A stretch of DNA of 64,000 nt from Temnothorax longispinosus. Its lineage: Eukaryota; Arthropoda; Insecta; Hymenoptera; Formicidae. Shown here piece by piece: positions 36,216 to 48,888 of the stretch (within the stretch, counting starts at the first letter, position 1; each line of letters starts with the position of its first letter). The translations under genes were made by a program, and so were the position numbers. The notes beneath the pieces were generated by a model. It saw only the letters and a program-made list of their open reading frames with translations. It did not search any database and was not told where the DNA came from. The stretch is from assembly GCF_030848805.1 (NCBI RefSeq), contig NC_092360.1, forward strand, positions 7,378,001 through 7,442,000, read 5' to 3'.

Positions 36216-38300
36216 GTAAACTCTTTTCAAAATATACTTAGCCGTTAGTTTTACCGATCGTTCGTAATGATTGCGAAAAGTATGGCGAATAACTATAATA
36301 GAATTGTTATGATCAACGCTGAGAGAAAATCTTGGATCTTTTACTCCGATGGTCTGAGACTGATTGTGAGTCACGAGTTTAGGTAAATTCAAAGTTTAAT
36401 TCGTAATTGTTAATATCATAACGTAGTGAGTCAAAGTAACTAAAAAAAGATAATGCAATTATGTTTTATTCATGCGCAGCATGAACTTGTCCGTAACGAT
36501 CAATATTACATTCGGAGCTCTTTAATCCAAAACACTTGTAAAATTTGTACGCGCCTGCACTTACGTCAAATGTGAGAACGGAATTCCAGTTTTAAGATAA
36601 CATCTTCCTACACCTGAGATCACACTCCAACGATTGAGTCTAATGACTAAGGTACACTTAGAGATAGCGTTGAATTATATGGAGTCCACCTACAAGATAT
36701 AGTTGGCACTATCTTAAATCTGAAACGTATACCTGGCCGCGGATAATGAACGGCTAACAGTGACGTTGCGTCACGCAATTCGTCACGCGCCCTGAGGACG
36801 CGTTTAAGTGAAATAGATACGTCTCAGAGTCCTTAAGGAATATAAGTTCATAAAATTGAGCGGTAAATCATTGAAGATTTCTTTGGGACGTACCACGTGC
36901 GGGCGCGCGCGCGCGCGGGAATACGCGCCGCCGTAATGACAGGCTTTAAGAGCGACTCGTAAAATCTTGGTACAATGGAATTATTCCGCGATGTTGGTTG
37001 CGTTCTCGCCGCGTTTTCACTGCGTGCGATTGTTGGCAGACCGTTGGCAAATGGCAAACACTGCACGTCCCAATTCCCGCGACTACGAATGGAATTATCT
37101 ATACGACGAAAAGCATCCTTTTCTATCCGCAATTAATGTAGCAAAATATTGGATTTAATTTTGAACATGTGCAACTTTTGCTTTTTTTGCTGTTTTTTTA
37201 GACAGAGCAACTTTGACGTAAAAAAAATGATAGATACAATCTGTGATTTTTCAGTTTTTGTATCGTATGATTTTATAATCCGTATAGTTTCTCTAAGTAA
37301 AAAAGAACTGCCTAATTTGACGAGTCAATAAACACTTTGAGTGCTTTGAGAGAAAATTAAGCTGAAATTAGATAATTAATTTGAAAGTTAGCTTAAAATT
37401 AATTGATCAGGTAATTTTTTATTTAATTGGTAATTAAAAGTATATAAAAAATATATAATTCAATATAAATAAATATAATCAAACTAAAAGGAAGAATTAA
37501 TGTTTTTATGTATTTTAAAATTAATAGAATGTACGTTGATACTATGTATCAACTTATTTAATCCTGATTTACTATGAAAAAAATGTTACCAAGAAGAAGT
37601 TTTTCCTCTCATTATTTATTTGGAGTAAATAATTCAAATCTTTTGAGTTTGTACTAATTGTATCTTCTGTTACACGTGTAGTTCCGATTGTGTATTAAAT
37701 CTTATTGTAAATATGGAAGCAAAATAGGCCCGCGTTCCCAACTGAAGTTAAATGTTTGATATCAAATTAACAAGTCCGATCGACTAGCGGCTTCAATATT
37801 GACAAAGCGAAATGTAATGCTATTACCACAAACCAGCCATTAAATGCTGTAAATTTAACAAATTTACCTTGGCTGTAATATCGCGATGCGATTCTACAAA
37901 CGCGTATACTTACGGTCCTTCGGGTACACTTTAAAAAATAAGTAGTCTGCTACGCGAGAAGAAAGGGAGACGCACGTTTCTTTGAAAGAAAATATAATCA
38001 AGACAACAAGAATATGTAGAAACAAGAACTTCTGTTGATAATAATGAGAGAACTTAAGTTAACATTTAACTCAAATATTTAATATCGAAGATTAAAGTTT
38101 TGCGATACCCGCCATCTATTGAATTCTCTCGCGAAGAAATCAAAGTCTAGATTCATCAACATATAATAATTATATTTTCTTTTATTTTTTTCGAGGAAAC
38201 TTTTATGTCAAATATATTAAATTTTTCTTTTACCGTACACATGCATACACACACGCATATGTTGTAATTGAATTTATTAGCGTGCATACTCTTCGCATTG
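36216..38300 (+). other. Probable start of long intron, mostly AT-rich
   Basis: Read as intron only if the exon at 36,171 is real. GC-balanced to about 37.1 kb, then very AT-rich. No coding-like exon with both splice sites was found. Confidence 0.3.
36903..36917. repeat. (GC)n tract
   Basis: Perfect GC alternation of about 15 bases. Confidence 0.9.
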
Positions 38301-39830
38301 ACTGCGATCGAAAGCTGCGAGCCGAGGCGGAATTCTTATTAGGTTGTTAATCGTCACACGTCCGCGGGCGGAGGTGTAGACTCGCCTGCAACATTTCCGC
38401 TGTTCCTGTTAGCGCCCTCGATGCTTTACGATCGCCAATTACTCCGGCGTGTATTGTAGCCAAGATTGCGCGCGCGCTCGCGCGCGTGTGCACGCGCACG
38501 CACGGACGTCGGTCCACCGCGTGCTTTCACGGGATTGGCCAAAATCGGAGAACGTGAGACGCGGCAGGTGATTCCTCGCGGAAAGATCGCTCGAAAGGTG
38601 CAGGATATAATACTCGGTATAGTTTCGAAATTAAAATAAGATTGAAAGAAAGAAGGGATCGAAGAACAACTGCCAATTAATCCAGTTTGGTAGATACACT
38701 CTTCATAAATTTTCACAGTGACCGTGCCGATAACTCTTCCGCCACTTAACAAAACACGTTCTTTTGCTTTCCTTTTCTATAAGATTTTTATTTAAACAGG
38801 CTCTTTTGTTTGCAATCGGGCACAAGATAAGTATTATGTATATTCTGTATAAAGCACGTAGAATTTTGCACAATTAAAAACTGTATAATTCTATATAAAT
38901 TTGAAACTTGAAGCATCCTGTACATGTACATGCACACATATACGTGGCTGCGATCGAAGCGAACTAATACGCGACGGCACGCATCTAAGCGTATAGATAT
39001 TGCACGTGCGTGCATGTAACTTTTGCATCGTGCATTCGGGAGTAGACGGGAACCATAGTACAGGCACATAACTCCTCTTAGCTGACGTTTCAATCAACCG
39101 CGCCTCGTCTTTTGCTCCCCCGACCTTTGTTGCACGCAGCATTTTTCTTTACGGTCAACAACGGCTTTGCTGCTCGCGTCGAAGATGTCGTACTCCGAAT
39201 AACATTCTCTCTACAAAGGATAATGACGCACTTCCGCTTTGTAATCAACCATATAATGAAAGAAACAGAATAGTCTTTTTCAAAGCTGCTACAGGCAGAT
39301 AAGCCGAAAGAGAAGGATAATCAGAAAACATTAATTATCATTTAAATAGTGACCATTTGTTATTCTATAACTATCACAACCAGCCGTATTTCGACTTGAT
39401 TTTTCTCTAAGCTTTTCGATTCCACTGAATCGAATCCGATTTTTTTTCCTCGAATTCGTAATTTCTCGATGATTTCACCGGCAAATTTCGAATGATTCTC
39501 GCAATCTTAGTCTACACGTGTGATGTTCTTAGAATCCAAAAACCACTTAATTGATGAAATTAACGCAAAGTCATGTTCAAACGGCATCGATGTTAGAAAG
39601 ATTGATCGAGACGTTTTTTCATTTATTCCAACATGAATAAGGAGTCGGTATTAAACGCGGATTGATTTCGCCAACTCCATCAAGCGCGTCACAAAGGAGT
39701 GGTACACGTGCCACCCCTGAAGTCATCCACGTCAACCTACGCGAGAGATTAAAACAGGCGGACCGTGTATAATTAAATGAAATCCGCGCAGTTTGTCGTG
39801 AAAACACATTTCGCAATCTGCTCGCGCGTA
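38301..39830. other. GC-balanced then mixed spacer
   Basis: GC-rich at 38.3-38.6 kb around a CG/TG tract, then mixed. No recognisable gene. Minus-strand frames of about 100 codons lack any recognisable domain. Confidence 0.4.
38467..38504. repeat. (CG)n/(TG)n tract, potential Z-DNA
   Basis: Purine/pyrimidine alternation with one break near 38,478. The longest unbroken run is 38,479-38,504. Confidence 0.9.
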
Positions 39831-40240
39831 TATCATCGGGCTCGGGCTCTAATCAAGATTAACTTATTCATTCCCGGACGACGGTGCGTCGCTGCGCGCC
39901 GAAGCGAAAAACGGAAATGTCGCAGTCTTTCCTGATTGGCCCGCGTTATTAAACAGCTATAAATTAAAGGCCGATAGCCGTTCGCGAGCAGGTTCCATTG
40001 AAAATGATGCAACGCTCGTTAACAGACCGCGATATTGGCGGCGGCGCACGGGGGGTAGAGGCCGGTAAGAAATAAGATCGATGGTAGGCCACGTTGTCAT
40101 CGCTATTAAGCCCGTTTCCTCCAGCCTGTATCCCCGTGATCTGGATAGAATGTTCTCGGAAATTATAAGGCGCGCAGATTATAACGGGGGCATGCAAATG
40201 AAATTCAACCAGGTCGCGTAAATCATGCAACACAACGTAC
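39831..40240. promoter_or_regulatory. GC-balanced block with POU octamer, possible enhancer
   Basis: Unique block with a perfect ATGCAAAT octamer at 40,192-40,199, a TATAAATT word at 39,958 and AT-rich homeodomain-like words in GC-rich surroundings. No coding frame is recognised. Enhancer status is inferred. Confidence 0.28.
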
Positions 40241-42500
40241 AATAATACAAACGGGCAGTAAGAACGGGTGCCCTATTATCATTCCCTCTCTTCTCCAATT
40301 CTGCAACGACGAAGTATTGTAAAATACGTAATAATTGTTTTAGCGATATTGTAAGACAGGATAGATTATTTTTGAGATTAAAAATTAAACAACATATGTA
40401 CATATAAAGTATGATTGTAATATTTATATGTTCTATTATACATGGTGGATAAATAAAAATATTTTACAGGTATATATGCCTCAATAGATAGATTATAGTT
40501 CACGTATATAAACTTATATTTATTAATAAGGAGATGCATAATTCTAGCAGATTAGGGCGTGAAACACATAATTTTCTAAACACTATGTTGCACTAATCGA
40601 CTTCAATACTAGACATGCCGGTTTTCTCACGGAATTCTTCAGTTTTAAGAAAGTTTATGCTAAAACACATCGGTCAAAACTTCTAACGCCAGTTCTTGAA
40701 CATCTGCAATGATTGATCGCATTGGATATTTAAGATCATATATTATACAGTCACGTTAAATTTTGCAAGCGTGATAAAGGAGATGTACAGACCTCTTGTA
40801 TAATATTAATTTTGGAAACAATGGCGACAACGACGATGACATTGGAAGTCGTAAAATACATAGCGATGCGCCTATAAAAATTGATAGCTCTTGCGCGAAC
40901 GGTTTCGGTTATTGCATCTGGTAATAATATTTACTCGTGATTCCTCTTAGCACGAAGACATTCCTCCGGAGTCAGGCACACTAGGCAGTAAGAATCCCGG
41001 CACGTTACGCGCTTTTTTAGAGGGAGAGATTAAAAAAGAGACATAGAAAAAGTAGGTGAGAGAGGAGGGATCGTGCGGAGGATGGCAGAGCGTGAGTGAG
41101 GCCCGTTTCTTTCACCTGTGCCACCGCGAGCAATAAATAACCGCCAGCTTAGCTGATTTTACTGCCGTGTGTTTGGGTGATCCCAATAACGCCGCTCGAA
41201 GAGAAGGGACGAATAATGCGGAGAAAACCAATCTTCGCGCTAACTAGCCATTCAGACGGCAGAACTGCCAGACGTGTACTCGAGGGACCCTGGTTAACCC
41301 CTGAAACGAAACGGTTTCAAGCCTATTTCGGTATTAAAGAATATCCGCGGAGTGTAACGCGGCATAACCGCGTAGGTGGAAACGCTAGGTCGGAAATGCG
41401 CGCGGGAAGACGCCCGAGATTTACAAATCTATATTACGTCTGAATTTTCGCGACGGTAAACGCACCGATAACTCTTCATTCCATATTATTTTAGTTGTTT
41501 GAGGTTAATAATATTTCTATTTTTCAATTGAAAAATAAAATCACATCAAATTATCATTCGATGGAATCATTTATAAATTGGTACTTTTAAATATTTTTAA
41601 ATGCTACAAACATAATAGTATAAATATAAACATAAATATAATGCAAACCCTCGTGTAAACCATATTCAATCGTAGAGTATACGGTACAGTGTAATTATTC
41701 GCGCATCGCTGCGCGCAGGATGCATTTTCTTTTATAATATTTTTCGAGGAAAGATTCGGCGCAAACAAACGCGCGTGCATATGCTTCGTTGGTATCTCGC
41801 TCGCATATTTTTTTCAATATCGCGTATTCGATATCGCCGAATCTGGCGTTTCCGAGTTGGCAGAACGGCGCCGTTCCCCACGTATGAAAACAAACTTCAA
41901 AAATTGATATCGGGGAAAATGAAAATGTAAATCTCCGCGCGCGGGGCACCGTCGTCGCGGGTAAGCCATTACAATTTTTTTTTTTTTTTCGGCCGCGATA
42001 TTGCCGTGGCAACGGAACGCGCTTGCTCGCATTTCAAGCGTCGAGAATGTGATGCGGACCTAAACCGCGCTCTTAACAAAAGCGAGTCAATACAGTAGTT
42101 TTATCAGAGAACTATAGTATATTGACACGCATACACATACATACACACACGGTTTAAAAGTAGCCATTGTCCAGATAGAATGGCAATTGCCCTCACATTT
42201 GAATTATAAAACTTTCGAATTTTTTTTCTCATTGTACATATTTTTTCCTCAATATCGTGAATGTTATTATATGATATTATATATTATAATGAATTTGTAA
42301 TAATCTGTTTTTGTCGATATATTAGATGTAACGCTGTAATGTGACTGTTTCAAATTATCGATCAAATTATTTTTTACTAAAAAATGAACCATCTATTACA
42401 CGGATCTATTAGATGGATCTGTTTATTAGATATAGTTAAATTAGCTCTTTTTTAATTTAGAAAAGCTCTTATTCGTGCTATTTTATTTTCTTATTACTTT
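40241..42500. other. AT-rich spacer with GC-balanced islets
   Basis: GC-balanced islets at about 40.95-41.45 and 41.7-42.05 kb in AT-rich DNA. An ACAG|GTATAT junction occurs at 40,466-40,475 with a poor pyrimidine tract. No gene is seen. Confidence 0.4.
41975..41989. repeat. (T)15 homopolymer
   Basis: Fifteen consecutive T. Confidence 0.95.
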
Positions 42501-44150
42501 GCTATATAAAATTTATCGCTTAAGGTTTTAGGCTGGTATCGCTCTCGGCGTTTCAGTTTTCTTTCCGCGTTTTTCACGCTGCACGAATGTAACGCGTTAT
42601 AATATCTTATATTATCCATTTGAGCGCGTTCCCGATCGAGCGTTCTCGCTTTCTGCGTGGGCAGCCAACGCATCGCGCAACCAAGCAAACTTGGCACAAC
42701 AATAATTGCTCCGGCATGGTAGCTATTAAAGCGCGCAATTTATCACCGCGGGCATCATAATTCAAACAAACACCGCGCGAGTCTATTGTCTTTAATGAAA
42801 TTATATCGTCGGACATTAATTATCAGCGAAATTGGAGAGACAGTAGTTATTCACGGTCCGGTGTATCGGTTTTCTCTCTTTTGTCTTATTTTTCTCGTTA
42901 CGTTCATCCTCGCGTTGCCTCGTGTCATTGATAAAACGCTTTTCGGTAGATGAATTTCGACGCGCGACTCCCGTCGCATTCTGCAACGAATTGCGCGTCA
43001 TTCATCGTGTTCAATATATCTGCCGTCATGGTACGAGAAATTGTTTTCCCCGACGAATGCGTTTAATGCGTACGATATATAAGTAAGTGTAACACCGATT
43101 AAATAAAGGGAGCGTATTTTATCATCCGATAGTCGTCATCGAGTAACCAATGAAATGAGAAGTCTTATCTTTCTACTTAACAGAGAGAAACAGAGAGAAA
43201 ATATTACCAAATATTTTTCTTCGACTTTTAAGCCAATGGAACATTCCGTCTTATCTTTTTAGCCCGCAAAACTTTCATGTTGATACACGTTGATACTAAG
43301 GTCGTACCGTTAATGAAGTTATTTCATTAGCGTACACGTCAGGGAAGTGGATCGTACGCGATTACAAGGGAAGCGAAAATGAATTTCGTCCACGGGCCGT
43401 GGTTCACGCGATCAGATAAATCACGCACGGCATTTACTTTATAGTTAACGTGGATCGCGCGGTCTCAACGTTTTTGCTTTAATAATCGGGTGCACAAGCA
43501 GCGGGGCGAATAATTTCGACAGAACGGCTCGCCGTTTACCCCCGTTAACAAAATGATTTAATTACTTCGCAAACAAGTGGATCAATATCACCGTCCGCCG
43601 ACGGTGATTACGAGCGTTGATGTCGCGGCCGAAATTAGCGCCATTACAATTTGTCGTTTTGATTCCGCCTGTTCTGACAATGAGTATAACGAACGCTCTC
43701 TGTTCGTGCCTCTGCCTTTTTCCTCGCGTGTCACGTGATGGAGAGACGCGCGAGACACTATCTGGAATCTCCTCAGATTTCAGAATTGGATTAAAGCTGA
43801 AGAATCGATGGTCTATTTGCGCGTCGCACACTGGCGCGGGAAACCGTAAAATTACGTGAGCAGCGTGCAAACTTTGATTCTCTATGACATAATTATTGAC
43901 CTGCGCCCTGGGACGCTTCCCATGCAACGCATGCCGGTCGGGAACCTAATTTCATGGGGCACGTTTTCTCTTAACGCGCCCATACGGCTCTCTCGTAGAG
44001 CGGCCGTATCTATATAATAACTGGTTAAATTCCGGTAGTGGCTATCCCTGACGAACGGTAGCCTCTAATCAACCTAATTTCGGGTTCCTTTCCTTCAATA
44101 CGGGCCAACATTGGAATTATTTGGTAATTGTAATGGATCGGAATGTTGCG
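42501..44150. promoter_or_regulatory. Extended GC-balanced non-coding block
   Basis: About 1.6 kb of unique, GC-balanced sequence with short overlapping frames on both strands that I do not recognise. It may hold one or more enhancers; nothing narrower can be supported from sequence alone. Confidence 0.2.
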
Positions 44151-44163
44151 CGTTCGCTCTTTA

Positions 44164-44183
44164 GGAGTCGGAGTCGGAGTCGG
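44164..44183. repeat. (GGAGTC)3 hexamer repeat
   Basis: Three full GGAGTC units and a partial fourth. Confidence 0.9.
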
Positions 44184-44419
44184 TCCCGGTAAACTCGTCC
44201 GAGCATCCCACCGATCTCGGTCTTGCGCGTCTTTTTTTTTTCCTTTTCCATTCCTTTGTCCGCCATTATCGAGCCCGTTGTGAATTTGATTTTTTTTAGA
44301 CATATGATTACGATTCCCCATCGCATCTCGATGTTCATACATTACTATTTGTGATGCGCCGCACGTGGAAAGCTTGTGTGGCCGGATAACAGTAAAACGA
44401 AGAGTATATTATTGCACGG

Positions 44420-44560
44420 TGCTTGAAATTGATTTAAAAATATTTCACATCTTTTTCATTTTTTTTGTAGCTATGAAACTTATCGATTTTGTACTTTAGC
44501 AATAAATATTATTATTATTATTATTATCCTTTGGCAATTGTGATTTTTTTCTGCAGCAAA
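44420..44560 (+). other. Two strong but orphan 3' splice-site-like signals
   Basis: Pyrimidine tracts end in TTTTGTAG (AG at 44,469-44,470) and TTTCTGCAG (AG at 44,555-44,556). Both match the acceptor consensus well. The following sequences have early stops and no good donor, so exons are not supported. Confidence 0.2.
44508..44527. repeat. (ATT)n microsatellite
   Basis: Nearly seven perfect ATT units. Confidence 0.95.
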
Positions 44561-44859
44561 AATATTAGGGGAAAGAAAGAACGTTGTTTGTGATAACTTT
44601 TCAGTTTCTAACATTAATCCTTCTTAATAAGTAGGCCTTAAGAAATTATCGATAAAGGCTTGAAAGGCAGATTTGGATAACGAGCGGAGAGGGGAAAGGA
44701 AGGCGTTATTTAGATGACGATACTTATGATAACATCTACTTACTATAAAGTTATTCGCGAAACAATTGTTATCGCGATTGTTCTTCGTGTAATTTCGCTC
44801 TAGCAGTAATATGCGCCATCGTTTCGGGAAATGTGTTCCTTTGCCCCCATCGCAGGCTG

Positions 44860-45350
44860 CCTTAAAAGTTTAGGAACCCAATACCCCAGGCGGAGATTCC
44901 CCCCCCCCACCCCCCGGACGCTCGACGCTCGGGGTACTCCAAGTAATAATCGGGCCAGAAGTAAACTAGGTCCACGCCATATCGGACAGAAGTAGGGAGC
45001 ACCCGATGTAGTTCAGCCGGTCGATTTAGAAGCGCCTTGGGGGCGTATAACCGGTGCGACGCGGCGTTACGCTCCTACAAGCTGAACCACTCCAGTCGCC
45101 TATTCGATATTCAATATACCGCGGCGAAATTGTCGCCGCTCTCTCGTACGCAATAAAGTACGGCAGAATAAGCGGGCGAGAGAGAATCGCGACGGGCTAA
45201 TGCGCGTGCAACAGCACGCGGGATCGCGACGCGCGCCACCGGTCGCGTGAATCATGCGCTAATTAAAAGCAATAACGACGACGCCGCAACGTAACTATCA
45301 CGGAAAGATTACCCCGTGATCGCTCGCGAGCACGCATCGCACTCGAACGC
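44860..45350. promoter_or_regulatory. GC-rich block, possible enhancer
   Basis: Unique GC-rich sequence starting with a C-run and rich in CpG. The frames are short. Regulatory role inferred from composition and lack of other content. Confidence 0.22.
44899..44915 (-). other. C-run; potential minus-strand G-quadruplex or i-motif
   Basis: Ten C, one A, six C on the plus strand. The complement is a G tract long enough for a compact four-run quadruplex. Confidence 0.45.
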
Positions 45351-45360
45351 AACAATTCTG

Positions 45361-45417
45361 ATCTTCTTCCTTCTCTTTGTTTTCTGCACAGCAGTTGCAC
45401 GAGATGTTACCTGATAA
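45361..45417 (+). other. Strong 3' splice site with possible 26-nt microexon
   Basis: A long pyrimidine tract ends in TTTTCTGCACAG with the AG at 45,390-45,391, followed at once by CAG, which makes a NAGNAG-type tandem acceptor. A GTAAAC donor-like sequence at 45,418 would close an exon of 26 bases (45,392-45,417). Joined in phase 0 to the exon at 36,171, the sequence would read QLHEMLPDK and then stop if not spliced out again. The acceptor is among the best in the window, but the donor is weak, so the exon is uncertain. Confidence 0.25.
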
Positions 45418-45423
45418 GTAAAC

Positions 45424-46860
45424 ATAACTTTATTCTCGTTATCTGTTTTTGAAAGTGTAACCGCGCGATCGAGAAGAAGCAACATTCGAGAGTCTGGCGA
45501 TATATCCTGGTTTGAATATAAATTTTTGATTGTGCGCGCTTTTAATTAATTTCCTATTGAAGCAAAGAAGTGTCAGGAATCCATTCTCCTTATTACCAGA
45601 TTTTCTCACGTGTATCATATTTTTTTGTTTTATTCACCGCGTTTTAGTTTTATGATCTATCCATGCGCTTTGATCAACGTGTTTTTATTGCAGGTAGAAA
45701 CATGATAATTATTGCCTTACCCTTTGCATATATATCTCTCTTTTCATTTTTTGTAATTATCCGATTTGTTATAAATCAATCTTGTATATACGCAATGAAG
45801 TTATTATTAATATTATTACGTTACGACTTGTTTTAGCAGCTTTCTCCTTCAATATACTATAGTCAATGCTGTCCAAAATCTCAAAAGCGTTTCGTCCTTC
45901 CATTAATTTTTCTGTATAACACTCTGAAATACATATTTCTGTAATATATTCTTGAATATTTTTTTAACAACAACGACAGAGACATTAAACTTTTATGGCG
46001 ATGTCTGAAGCGCTCTTATTTGCGCGTTTCTTGGCAAGACGATATAATATACAAAGGGAAAAAGTGAGATTAATTCGGCGTTGCGATCGGATAACCCCGC
46101 GCCGTCTGTAATTATGCGCCTGAAATAAGAGGATGGTAGTGTACCGAATGAATAAGTAATAGAAAAGGTATAGGGTTCCGCGCATTAAACGAAGCCCGGT
46201 ATAATGGCGGAATGTAATCGTCCCTTTCATCGGACTCATAAATCAGCGTCTCGCGATACGACGATGGTATCAACGAGCTATAAAACATATCGGTGAAATG
46301 CGCGTTTGCTTATTATCATCGTTAAATAATCGAGTGGCTTTCTATGATTTGTTACGATGTCCACTTAGCCTTCATAAATCGCCGGGCCAGCGCGAATGGA
46401 AGGAATTTATCTGATAATGAACGGTTTATGCTTCGCCGCGCTAAATTGACACTGCGCGCCAAATGAATTTCGCATCCGCGTGACGCTCAGTTACGCCGCT
46501 ATAATAATTATTCGATCTTGAATATTTATATGCCTGTCGACATTATGCTTGCTTTGCGGTAGGTTTATGCAGAGTAAGAATATTCCTTCATTAATAACAT
46601 GAATTTAATCGTAACAGATGAATATATTTGAAGGTTTCGGAGCATCATTAAGATTTCGGTATCAATCGTCTTGTTTAAAGACAGTCGCGGATGAAATTGT
46701 ACAGATAATTTTGGTTCGTAGATAATAATTTTTAATTTTGAGGTAAAAGAAGACGTGATGAATTCATTGAAATCCTTAAAGAAGTCATCAGGATAGATCA
46801 TATTGGCTGTCACTTTCGAGGACACGTTGAACGAGAAGATTCGCTTCATTGGAGACGAAC
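45424..46860. other. AT-rich spacer with GC-balanced core
   Basis: The GC-balanced core is at about 46.0-46.5 kb. A TTTTTATTGCAG|GTAGAA junction lies at 45,683-45,699 (good acceptor half, weak donor half). No gene is seen. Confidence 0.4.
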
Positions 46861-47560
46861 CCTCGTTTTAAATGATTCGTCCGAGATGATTATCGAGAAT
46901 GAACCGTTAAGACGCTTAACGACCGAAAGGATCGGTCGCGGCATCGAGCTTTACGGGGCTTCGGTGAATTAGCGCGAGGAGCGCGACATTGCGACTCGAA
47001 AAAACAAAAACGGAACATCCAATGTTCTCGTTGCAGCCGAGCCGACTGGATGGAGGATGGTGACCGTCGCGAAAGCGTCCGCGGAAACGTCGCCGTTTCC
47101 TTAGAATGCCGCGCCGTTTGTGGTTTACCGATGGCGGGGCGAAATGATCGCGGCGGCTAGGAAATAGCTCGGCAAATAGCGCGGCTACCCTCGTTAACTC
47201 GATTTAATGGCACGTCGTTAGCAGTCGTATACGCCGTGGACGCCGGGGCGCTGGTGACCATAAAAAAAGGTGGTGCACTCGGAATTTGGGATACGGGGAA
47301 TCGTTAACGGCTCGGGAGGGAATCGGGACGCGACCATGTTATTGTGCCTTACGGTTCTCCCGGACCCACGCGCGCGCGCGCGCGCGCGCGATGCCTATAA
47401 AGGGCGATAACGCTGAAGATTGCCGGCGTAAAACTCCTCATTTCGGTCCCGATATAACTCAGTTAACTCCGTTCTCCTTAATTGTTGTTGCTCGCGTGCG
47501 GCACCGTTGCCGGGGCGTTATGCTTACGGCGAGGCATCTACATCGAGCACAGTACTTTAA
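46861..47560. promoter_or_regulatory. GC-rich island, possible regulatory element
   Basis: CpG-rich unique block with a CG tract inside. A 104-codon plus-strand frame crosses the CG repeat (Ala-Arg run) and is not recognised. Confidence 0.22.
47367..47390. repeat. (CG)n tract, potential Z-DNA
   Basis: 24 bases of unbroken alternation, almost all CG. Confidence 0.95.
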
Positions 47561-48316
47561 CGTGGAATTGATTGCATCAGCGGGGGTAACTTTGCACTAG
47601 AAAGAAAAGGAAAGACTTTAAGAACTTTAATTTCTATCATCCGGAAGATCGGTAGGTGAAATTCTGTAGTATCAAAATTGATCGCGATTAATTGGTCTTT
47701 TGGACATAATTATAAAGTGTGCAACAAATTTAATTTGTTACAATCAAATTCAAAACATAAGGCAAATAAGAGGAAAACGTCGTTGTTATTGCGAGAGGTA
47801 TAAAATACAAAAAAGTAACTTCAATACAAACGAAGATACAGATTACAGACGTTTTTTAATTTAATTTGTGTTGCAAAATGTCATTTGACGATGGGGTCAA
47901 AAGTCTTCTATAACTAATTGTAAGATAATTAGTGAAATAAATGAAATAAGCATTTTACGTAATGCAAGGGGAAAGTAAACTGCAGAATATGAGGTTTATT
48001 ATTACATATATACATATATATATAAGCATTATTATTCGAAATTAGAAACAATTGTTTCACAGTCCCATATTGCTGTGTATTGTATCTGCACTGCATCAAG
48101 ATGAATTTATATGTTACAATTGACTATTTCGTATAGTCAAGATGATGCTGTAACGGTATGTATTTGCATCTCAATCGATGAATTCCAATCTTCGTTGCAT
48201 AGCTCGTGGCGAGGTTACAGTAATTTCGGAATTGCAAGATGTATTTCAAAGGGATGCGATCATGTAACATATACCCTTTCAAATATATTTCGTCATGTTA
48301 AATTTTTAAGCACACG
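47561..48316. other. AT-rich spacer
   Basis: Unique AT-rich DNA with a short TA/CA repeat near 48,004-48,024. Nothing else is recognised. Confidence 0.45.
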
Positions 48317-48601
48317 TATATCTCTGTAGAAATTGGTTCATAATGTTACAAGACATAATATACGCGTGTTCTTACATCATTTGCATCAACAGATTAAGAA
48401 GTAGAACATTCTTAATTTTCATTACTTTATTAACAAATGCAGAAAACAGTCATACATTAAATTGCACGCAAATTACACAGAGTTTAGAGAAGAAAGGTCG
48501 CCGTATTTGCACTCATTCTAAATTATGTCTTCATCGGAATTAGATTTCGGATTATTCCGCTACGTGGAAGTCCGCGATAAAATACATTCAAACGCGAAGA
48601 A
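48317..48601. repeat. Tandem duplication, copy 1 (~285 bp)
   Basis: First of two head-to-tail diverged copies. Anchor blocks shared with copy 2 include CTTACATC (48,371), CAACAGATTAAGAAGTA (from 48,388), ACATTCTTAATTTTC, AATGCAGAAAA, GAGTTTAGA and GCGATAAA/TACATTC near the end. The offset is 290 bases at the start and about 278 near the end because of small indels. No protein frame is shared between copies, so this is a non-coding duplication. Confidence 0.8.
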
Positions 48602-48888
48602 AATATATTTTGAGTAAAATGGTTTGTAATATTGCAAAATATTAATATTATACGTATATTCTTACATCGTTTATATCAACAGATTAAGAAGTAATACATT
48701 CTTAATTTTCGTGACTTTTATTCATAATAAATGCAGAAAATATAGCAATTTACTAATAACTATTACACGGAGTTTAGAAAAACGAGGTTGCGTAGTTTTC
48801 CTTACTCTAAACTATATTTCCGAAGTTAGATTTTATTCCGCCACATGGTAGGCGATAAAGTACATTCGAACGAGGGAAAGAGACGACG
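48602..48888. repeat. Tandem duplication, copy 2 (~287 bp)
   Basis: Second, diverged copy of the preceding unit, in the same order and orientation. Many substitutions and small indels show that the duplication is not recent. It is not recognisably a transposon: I see no terminal inverted repeats. Confidence 0.8.

Noticed and set aside
40466..40475. ACAG|GTATAT junction
   Set aside because: The upstream sequence is A-rich rather than pyrimidine-rich and the donor is weak.
48343..48543. 66-codon frame inside duplication copy 1
   Set aside because: The frame is not kept in copy 2 and is AT-driven, so the duplication is non-coding.
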